Positions 58,974 to 64,000 of a DNA stretch of 64,000 bases are shown in pieces. Each line of letters starts with the position of its first letter. The first letter of the stretch is position 1. Made by a program: the position numbers and the translations under genes. The notes under the pieces were generated by a model. It was not told the DNA's origin, made no database searches, and saw only the letters and a list, made by a program, of their open reading frames with translations. Origin of the DNA: Fictibacillus barbaricus (GTDB taxonomy: Bacteria > Bacillota > Bacilli > Bacillales > Fictibacillaceae); contig NZ_BMCE01000001.1 of the NCBI RefSeq assembly GCF_014635025.1, positions 1,302,001-1,366,000 of the forward strand, in the 5' to 3' direction.

Positions 58974-60761
58974 ATGAGTCAATCGAAGCTGCGTTTCTCC
59001 ATTGAGGAGTCTGTTTGGCTTAAGAAAGGACAGGAAGTAGCTGAAGTTTTGTCGATGTCACTTGATCCTGAAATTAACATTACAGAGGAAGCCGGACAGG
59101 TTTATATCAAGGGAGCTCTCATTTTAAAAGGTAAATATTGTGCAGAAAAACAAGAACAAGATGCTGCTGATGTAAATCAGAATCCGTTAGCTGAAAGTGT
59201 ATCTTATCGATCGCTTACACAGTTAAATGTGTTAGAAGACGGGGTAACAGAACTGGTGCATCGTTTTCCAGTTGATATTACCATCCCATCTTATCGTGTA
59301 GAGGATTCAAACGAGGTAAAGGTGGAAGTAGAATCATTCGAATATGAACTTCCAAATTCAACCTGCTTTGAGCTATCTGCATCGATCTGTATTTACGGAA
59401 TAAAAGATGAAAAACAGCGTCAGGAAAGTCCGGCTTATGACCTTCCAAAAGAAGCGGTACGTTCAGCAGCTTCCGAAGAACGATCAGCACAGAATGAAGA
59501 GAGACAGGATATTTTTACTCCTTTCCAGTTTGAAGCTCGTCAAAGTGGGGGAGTGCCTTCACAGCCTCAGCCAAATGAATTGTTAGCTAGATTCAATGAA
59601 AATAAAGCTGAGGTTCGTGACGAAACACAGACAGCTTTTGAGTTTAAACCGCATTTTGAACCACAAGATGACCGTACAATGGAAGCTACGTTTGATTCAT
59701 TAAAAGCTATTGCTTTTTCAAATGAAGATACACGCAGCTCTAACTCATCTTCTACACGAGAAGATGAGATTCAATATGAAGATGCTCAGGAAGTGTATGG
59801 AGAAGTAGAATCTATTGATGGAGCTGATTATTCGGATTACGTTCAAGAAGAGCAGCATGAAAGCTACCAAGAATCTCAAGAATTACAAGAGTACCAGCCT
59901 GAATCTTATAATAGCCAAGCAAAAAGCTATAATGATCCGCAAACGTATCAAGACCGTCCGTATCCATACAATCCATATCAGCAGCAAAATGGTTACCAGC
60001 AGCAAGATTCCTACCAGAAAGAGGGGTACCAGCAGCAAGAGACTTACCAGCAGCAAGAGGGGTACCAGCAGCAAGAGGCTTATCAGCAGCAAGAGGCTTA
60101 TCAGCAGCAAGAGGCTTACCAGCAGCAAGAGGGGTACCAGCAGCATGAGGCTTACCAGCAGCAAGAGGGATACCAACAGCATGAGGCTTACCAGCAGCAA
60201 GAGGGATACCAACAGCATGAGGCTTACCAGCAGCCTGAGGCTTACCAGCAACAAGAGGGATACCAACAGCATGAGGCATATCAGCAGCAGCCAGTGTACC
60301 CTTATCAGCAAAACAACTATGGCAATTATCAATATCAAGAGACCCAGTCAGATCGGCCTTCCTATACAAATGATTATGAGTATGGAGAACAAACCTATGA
60401 GGCTGAACAAGAGTATGATGATACAGTTTATCATCAACAAGATGAAGAACATGATCCTTCTTATGAATATGAAGATACTAGTTATGAAGAAACAGAAACT
60501 TCTTCCGCACCAGAAGCTAAACAGCATGAACGAGATGATGAACCAAGAGATGAAAATGCTCTTTATCTTACAAAGATGTTATCAGGTAAAGAAGATCGTT
60601 TCTCTAAGATGAGGATGTATATTCTTCAAAGAGGAGATTCTTTAGAGCATATTTGTGAGAGGTACGATATCTCATTAAATACTCTTATGCGCATGAATCA
60701 ATTGCAGCAAGGTGAAGTATCTGAAGGACAGATTATCTATATCCCTGTAACTTCACGATAA
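58974..60761 (+). CDS. spoVID: Spore coat/morphogenetic protein SpoVID
   Basis: SpoVID drives encasement of the spore by coat layers and binds SpoIVA and SafA. The 595-residue protein has a conserved N-terminal domain (about 1-140; QSKLRFSIEESVWLKKGQEV). An acidic, Gln-rich low-complexity middle follows, with 18 units of YQQQE(A/G) type at 59976-60296. The C-terminal LysM domain (about 545-592; YILQRGDSLEHICERYDISLNTLMRMNQL) binds glycan or lipid II. AAAGGAGGAGAAGGGC precedes ATG. A sigma-E-type promoter lies upstream. The repeat tract is much more regular than I would expect of an ordinary acidic linker. Confidence 0.93.
   Translation: MSQSKLRFSIEESVWLKKGQEVAEVLSMSLDPEINITEEAGQVYIKGALILKGKYCAEKQEQDAADVNQNPLAESVSYRSLTQLNVLEDGVTELVHRFPVDITIPSYRVEDSNEVKVEVESFEYELPNSTCFELSASICIYGIKDEKQRQESPAYDLPKEAVRSAASEERSAQNEERQDIFTPFQFEARQSGGVPSQPQPNELLARFNENKAEVRDETQTAFEFKPHFEPQDDRTMEATFDSLKAIAFSNEDTRSSNSSSTREDEIQYEDAQEVYGEVESIDGADYSDYVQEEQHESYQESQELQEYQPESYNSQAKSYNDPQTYQDRPYPYNPYQQQNGYQQQDSYQKEGYQQQETYQQQEGYQQQEAYQQQEAYQQQEAYQQQEGYQQHEAYQQQEGYQQHEAYQQQEGYQQHEAYQQPEAYQQQEGYQQHEAYQQQPVYPYQQNNYGNYQYQETQSDRPSYTNDYEYGEQTYEAEQEYDDTVYHQQDEEHDPSYEYEDTSYEETETSSAPEAKQHERDDEPRDENALYLTKMLSGKEDRFSKMRMYILQRGDSLEHICERYDISLNTLMRMNQLQQGEVSEGQIIYIPVTSR
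59976..60296 (+). repeat. 18-base tandem repeat inside spoVID
   Basis: About 18 copies of an 18-base unit (consensus TACCAGCAGCAAGAGGCT), one of them shortened to 15 bases. They encode YQQQEA, YQQQEG, YQQHEA and YQQPEA. A higher-order 36-base unit (YQQQEG-YQQHEA) is repeated four times near the 3' end, with DNA nearly unchanged between copies, which points to recent duplication. Confidence 0.9.
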
Positions 60762-60775
60762 AATGAGGTGCTGAT

Positions 60776-61693
60776 ATGGATCTGATTAACACCTTAGAAA
60801 ATGAATATGAGCTATATGGAGTAAGGTGGAAGGAAAGACCTCATGTTATCCTAACGGATTTTGGAGAAAAACGTTTACGCTATTGGAAGGAAGAAGAATG
60901 TTTAAAATGGCACGTGAAATGGCGCGATGAGTCTTCAAAAGGCTCAGGCGCCGTGCCTGATAGGATGATTCGTACTAGAAGCGGAGATCATGCAATTTAT
61001 TATGGTAAACAGTGGATCACGCTGCATGATTATGCGGATACTCCATTTGGCTGCGATGAGGTTGAAAGATGGGGACAGTTTATAGGTAGTCTGTTATCAG
61101 CCTCATTAAAGGCTCAACTAGAGCCTGGTCATGACATGAAAATAGAGGTACCCGTTTTTAATATAGAGAATGCATTACATGTAACACAAAAGTATATGGA
61201 AGGGAACTTTCGATGCATCACGTCTAGCATATATGAAGCAAAACAGCGTATTCAGTTTTCTGAGGCACTAAAAAGCAAAGTGAGAAGAAGCAGATTGCCG
61301 ATACTTGAAAAAGAGCTGAGTATCAAAAATGGCCAGCGAATCTTTCATTTTCTTTTTTATCAGGGTGGTGATGCCTGGCCGGTCAAAGGATACATGCCCG
61401 TTCGAAGCTTCTTATTGGAATGGCTGGAACATACTTCAACTGCTTCATTGAAATTGCTGTTAACGGAGGTCAATAAACATTTCTCGTTAGAGGGAGAACA
61501 AGGTTTATTATTACTAGCAGAAATTGTGACTCCATGGGAATTGTATGATTGTCTCAACCAGTTAGATAACAGCAGTTTGGAAAGAATGGTTGAAGGGTTA
61601 AAAAAGTACGAAGAACTATGGGGGTTAAATCGTACTCTGCTTAAGACTGTAACAGAATGGTTTGATGAAAATAGGAGGAAGGTGGCCCTATGA
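60776..61693 (+). CDS. Diverged CotS-like spore protein, degenerate kinase fold
   Basis: A 305-residue protein between spoVID and the ysxE-like gene, not recognised with certainty. The N-terminal half resembles CotS/YsxE aminoglycoside-phosphotransferase-fold proteins: YGVRWKERPHVILTDFGEKRLRYWKEEE, WRDESSKGSGAVPDRMIRTRSGDHAIYYGKQWITLHDY (the lobe where CotS proteins have a Lys and an R-F-I-T-T-G block). I find no catalytic HGD or DFD motif in the second half. The start ATG 60776 has GAGGTG five bases upstream, and the end overlaps the next gene by four bases. A structural role in the coat is inference. Confidence 0.6.
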   Translation: MDLINTLENEYELYGVRWKERPHVILTDFGEKRLRYWKEEECLKWHVKWRDESSKGSGAVPDRMIRTRSGDHAIYYGKQWITLHDYADTPFGCDEVERWGQFIGSLLSASLKAQLEPGHDMKIEVPVFNIENALHVTQKYMEGNFRCITSSIYEAKQRIQFSEALKSKVRRSRLPILEKELSIKNGQRIFHFLFYQGGDAWPVKGYMPVRSFLLEWLEHTSTASLKLLLTEVNKHFSLEGEQGLLLLAEIVTPWELYDCLNQLDNSSLERMVEGLKKYEELWGLNRTLLKTVTEWFDENRRKVAL

Positions 61694-62757
61694 CAACGGA
61701 AAAGGATACATTAAATTACGGGCCCGTCCTTTTTCACTATGATCTATTTCCCGAAAAATTAGAACAGCATGGGAAAGTAAAAAAGGTCATAACGAAAAGG
61801 GGTACTTTTGCACTGAAAGAAGCAGAAATGACCGAAGACGAAAGAAACTGGTTCACACATGTTATTCAAAGGCTCTCGGAAATAGGTTTCCATCAGGTTG
61901 TGCCTCTTTATCCTACAAAGTTTGGTGATTATACCGTACAGTTAGGTTCAAAAACCTTCTATCTGATGCCTTGGTTTGCTTCTGATGAAAGAAATGAAAA
62001 AGCTAAAGATGAGGTCCTTTTAGATTATATTGGAAAAGTGCATGCTCTGACGCTTAAAGAACAAGATTTTTCAAATGAAGTGGTAGAGCATTCGTATCAG
62101 TATCTTATGAACAGATGGGAAAATAGACAGTATGAGATGGAACGATTTACAGAAGAAGCAGAACAGAAAACATATATGTCGCCGTTCGAATTAACATATT
62201 TAAGTCATTTTCATCAGATCATGAGAATGACGGAAGAAGCGAAAAGAAGATTAAAGGATTGGTACGATACGTGTCAAAGGGAAAGACGTTACCGGAGCGT
62301 CCTTTGTCACGGAAAAGTGTCAAGGAACCATCTGATCTTTAATCCTACGGGTGAAGGTCATCTGCTTAACTTTGAGAAAGCCGTACTCGATACACCAGCC
62401 AGGGACCTAGCGGTTTACTTCCGAAGGGTTGCCCATCAAAGAGAATGGGCCGTGGAGGAAGGAATGTTATTATTAGATTTATACGAGAAACATGTACCAT
62501 TGTTAAATGAGGAAAGAGGATTATTAATCAGTTATTTATCATATCCCGAACCTGTTTTTAATGCTGTAGATCTATACTGCAGCAAGCGAAACGATTATTC
62601 CCAAATAGAAATGGTGCACAGGCTAGAGAGCAGAATAAGCGCAATGAAAAAAATCCGGGATTTTTGTAATGCGATTATGCAAGCTCCTCCACCTGCACCT
62701 TTAGATAATGCTGTTCCAACAAAAATTCACATAAATGATGAAGGAGATCACATATAA
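61690..62757 (+). CDS. ysxE: YsxE-like spore coat protein, pseudokinase
   Basis: A 355-residue CotS/YsxE family protein, at the ysxE position after spoVID. It has the phosphotransferase-fold layout: ITKRGTFALKEAEM as the nucleotide lysine strand (about 37-50), then VLCHGKVSRNHLIFN where active enzymes have HGD-x4-N, then LLNFEKAVLDTPARDLAVYFRR where they have the metal-binding DFD. The catalytic Asp is Lys and the metal Asp is Asn, so catalysis is unlikely. ATG has GGAGGAAGGTGG upstream and the start overlaps the previous gene. Confidence 0.85.
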   Translation: MTTEKDTLNYGPVLFHYDLFPEKLEQHGKVKKVITKRGTFALKEAEMTEDERNWFTHVIQRLSEIGFHQVVPLYPTKFGDYTVQLGSKTFYLMPWFASDERNEKAKDEVLLDYIGKVHALTLKEQDFSNEVVEHSYQYLMNRWENRQYEMERFTEEAEQKTYMSPFELTYLSHFHQIMRMTEEAKRRLKDWYDTCQRERRYRSVLCHGKVSRNHLIFNPTGEGHLLNFEKAVLDTPARDLAVYFRRVAHQREWAVEEGMLLLDLYEKHVPLLNEERGLLISYLSYPEPVFNAVDLYCSKRNDYSQIEMVHRLESRISAMKKIRDFCNAIMQAPPPAPLDNAVPTKIHINDEGDHI

Positions 62758-62780
62758 TCCTATATGTGATCTCTTTTTTA
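62744..62780 (+). terminator. Perfect 13-base terminator overlapping the ysxE stop
   Basis: GAGATCACATATA and TATATGTGATCTC are perfect arms around ATCC, with T6. The stop codon TAA (62755-62757) lies in the stem-loop, so the last codons form half of the stem. Confidence 0.9.
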
Positions 62781-62782
62781 AT

Positions 62783-62977
62783 TTAAAAGACCTCGTAAGC
62801 AAATCCAAAATGAAGGATTAATAAGGTTAAGAGTATAATAAAATCTACTGCCGAGGGAAAAAGGATCGTCCTTAGGAGTTGAAAGATGATTAGTGGAACA
62901 GTTAATTGACAGATTGCATTCTTTAAAGTCAAAAGCCATCCAGGAAAGCGGGCTTTCCTAAAATATCTTCGAGCCAA
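62783..62977 (-). CDS. Putative 64-residue two-span membrane protein
   Basis: A 64-residue frame on the minus strand, start TTG at 62977 with GGAGGG six bases upstream. Two hydrophobic segments, about residues 13-37 (WLLTLKNAICQLTVPLIIFQ) and 43-62 (VDFIILLTLLILHFGFAYEVF), and a basic N terminus (ARRYFRKARF) suggest a small inner-membrane protein. A sigma-K-like promoter (-10 CATAACTTA at 63015-63007) lies at a suitable distance. No family recognised; a sporulation role is inference. Confidence 0.65.
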   Translation of the reverse strand: MARRYFRKARFPGWLLTLKNAICQLTVPLIIFQLLRTILFPSAVDFIILLTLLILHFGFAYEVF

Positions 62978-63006
62978 GAGAAGCCCTCCATTCGCCCTTT
63001 TTTCTA

Positions 63007-63034
63007 TAAGTTATGCAAAATTACCTTTACCGTG
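63007..63034 (-). promoter_or_regulatory. Candidate sigma-K promoter for the 64-residue gene
   Basis: On the minus strand CATAACTTA (63015-63007) fits CATAnnnTA, with CAC (63034-63032) 16 bases upstream. The inferred start is near 63000, about 23 bases before the TTG start codon. Confidence 0.5.
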
Positions 63035-63078
63035 AAAGACGGGCTTCACACTAAGCATTCTTTTGCATAGAATAACTT
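63008..63078. repeat. Nested inverted repeats before valS
   Basis: Outer arms are AAGTTATGCAAAA (63008-63020) and TTTTGCAT-AGAAT-AACTT (63061-63078), the second with a five-base insertion. The inner hairpin GTGAA/TTCAC is at 63032-63049. It overlaps the sigma-K-like promoter. Confidence 0.5.
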
Positions 63079-63099
63079 TTACAAGTTACGGTTATCCTA

Positions 63100-63127
63100 T
63101 TGACTAAAAAGAGATATCTTGTATAAA
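63100..63127 (+). promoter_or_regulatory. valS promoter
   Basis: TTGACT (63100-63105), a 16-base spacer and TATAAA (63122-63127), just before the T-box leader. Confidence 0.75.
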
Positions 63128-63134
63128 ATAAAAT

Positions 63135-63393
63135 CAGATTCTATATTGTTGCGTAGACAGGGAATAGTACAAATGTAACGCCTTTTAGAGAGAGGATTCA
63201 TCCGCTGAAAGAATCCTTAAGGAAAGTTAGTTGGAAGTCGCCCTTGAGCATCTTCTTTGAAAATAGGAGTAGAAGAAGACGGTGCATCCGTTATCAATGA
63301 AGTGTACAGCAGGTTTATTTTATCCTGCCGTAAATAAAGGTGGTACCGCGGAGTCCTTTCGTCCTTTTCGACGAAAGGGCTTTTTTGTCTTTT
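63135..63393 (+). ncRNA. T-box leader of valS
   Basis: T-box elements in order: GGAATAGTA (63161-63169), an AGAGAG block, the specifier loop GGAAGTCGCCCTTGAG with GTC (Val) at 63237-63239, and the T-box AAAGGTGGTACCGCGG with TGGT at 63341-63344. The terminator is GTCCTTTCGTC/GACGAAAGGGC at 63353-63386 with T6. Uncharged tRNA-Val is expected to favour read-through into valS. Confidence 0.95.
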
Positions 63394-63472
63394 TAAGAGG
63401 CAGACTTTTGAGCGTAACTTTTAAGAGAGACTTTAGATTCTATTCAGCCAATCAATAAAGGAGGAGAACATA

Positions 63473-64000
63473 ATGACGAACGAACAGAAAGAACTGACGA
63501 TGCCTACGAAATATGATCCTAAGGCAACGGAAGAAAACCGTTATGATTTTTGGTTAAAAGGAAAGTTTTTTGAAGCAAAAAGTGAGGAAGGGAAAAAACC
63601 TTATACGATTGTTATCCCCCCTCCAAACGTTACTGGAAAACTTCACCTCGGGCATGCTTGGGATACGGCACTTCAAGATATTTTAACTCGTACAAAACGT
63701 ATGCAAGGGTATGATGTTTTATGGCTGCCTGGTATGGATCACGCGGGCATTGCCACTCAGGCAAAAGTTGAAGGTAAGCTGCGCGAGGAAGGCATCTCAC
63801 GTTATGACCTAGGAAGAGAAAAGTTTTTAGAGAAATCATGGGAATGGAAAGAAGAATATGCGGAGTTTATCCGTCAGCAATGGGCTAAACTAGGGCTTGG
63901 ACTCGATTATTCTCGTGAGCGTTTCACATTAGATGAAGGACTTTCAGATGCAGTTAAAGAGGTATTTGTTACGCTTTATGAAAAGGGCTTAATCTATCGT
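63473..64000 (+). CDS. valS: Valyl-tRNA synthetase, 5' part only
   Basis: Attaches valine to tRNA-Val. The first 176 codons are in the window and the frame runs off the edge. The class I signature is [17 protein letters not shown] (HLGH as the HIGH motif) near residues 45-61, followed by the ValS-typical [22 protein letters not shown] block. ATG 63473 has AAAGGAGGAG upstream. Controlled by the Val-type T-box just before it. Confidence 0.97.
   Translation, partial: MTNEQKELTMPTKYDPKATEENRYDFWLKGKFFEAKSEEGKKPYTIVIPPPNVTGKLHLGHAWDTALQDILTRTKRMQGYDVLWLPGMDHAGIATQAKVEGKLREEGISRYDLGREKFLEKSWEWKEEYAEFIRQQWAKLGLGLDYSRERFTLDEGLSDAVKEVFVTLYEKGLIYR

Noticed and set aside
59976-60296. The regular repeat as a possible CRISPR array
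   Set aside because: Units are contiguous without spacers, are in frame and encode a Gln-rich protein tract; no cas genes are present.
59812-60612. Long open frames on both strands opposite or shifted within spoVID, rich in Ala-Gly-Lys-Pro, Leu-Val-Ser or Ser-Lys-Arg repeats
   Set aside because: They are reading-frame shadows of the 18-base repeat, which has no stops in several frames. They have no ribosome site and unnatural composition, and the spoVID frame explains the DNA.

Overview
The window reads as chromosomal core DNA of a spore-forming member of the Bacillaceae. The evidence is low-GC codon use, Bacillus-type Shine-Dalgarno sequences, T-box and L-box leaders, and sporulation or germination genes (gerE, gerM, spoVID, lonB, a ysxE-like gene). 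The gene order closely follows the Bacillus subtilis rnhC-to-valS segment, read here with most genes on the + strand. The genus cannot be fixed by eye; a Bacillus or Fictibacillus-like organism is an inference. I see no insertion sequence, prophage, CRISPR array or toxin-antitoxin module, and no convincing undescribed multi-gene system. The novel material is small: short ORFs, leader structures, repeats, altered starts and local rearrangements.

Layout. 1-6.7 kb: rnhC (minus), then zapA, cvpA, polX, mutS2, a DUF350 gene and an unlisted 27-residue membrane peptide. 6.8-11.9 kb: fatty-acid oxidation (lcfA; fadR-fadB-etfB-etfA) with a FadR operator and a cre-like site. 11.9-17 kb: a histidine phosphatase, trxA, uvrC, a lysine riboswitch with lysC (including an internal start for the small subunit), and yslB. 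17.3-21.5 kb: sdhCAB, a thioesterase and gerE. 21.6-26.7 kb: glcT-ptsG-ptsH-ptsI, an insertion relative to B. subtilis. 26.9-30.5 kb: murI, gerM, rdgB, a phosphodiesterase and two tRNAs; rph is missing from its usual place.

30.5-42.7 kb: one branched-chain amino-acid cluster, ilvE-ilvD-[T-box]-ilvB-ilvN-ilvC-leuA-leuB-leuC-leuD-ilvA. A promoter with cre-like and CodY-like sites precedes ilvE, and the T-box sits inside the cluster. 43-52.4 kb: a TPR protein and protein quality control (tig, clpX, lonB, lonA), then the GTPase engB and a small membrane protein. 52.6-58.9 kb: the hemAXCDBL operon, taking glutamyl-tRNA to uroporphyrinogen III. 58.9-62.8 kb: a sigma-E-type promoter, spoVID with a long YQQQE repeat tract, and two diverged CotS/YsxE-type kinase-fold genes. 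62.8-64 kb: a 64-residue membrane protein on the minus strand with a sigma-K-like promoter, then the valS T-box and the start of valS, cut by the window edge.

The genes link through carbon status and sporulation. CcpA-type sites sit before lcfA, sdhC and ilvE, FadR controls beta-oxidation, GlcT controls glucose uptake, and forespore or mother-cell promoters precede lonB, gerE and spoVID. All promoter and operator calls are by eye and untested.
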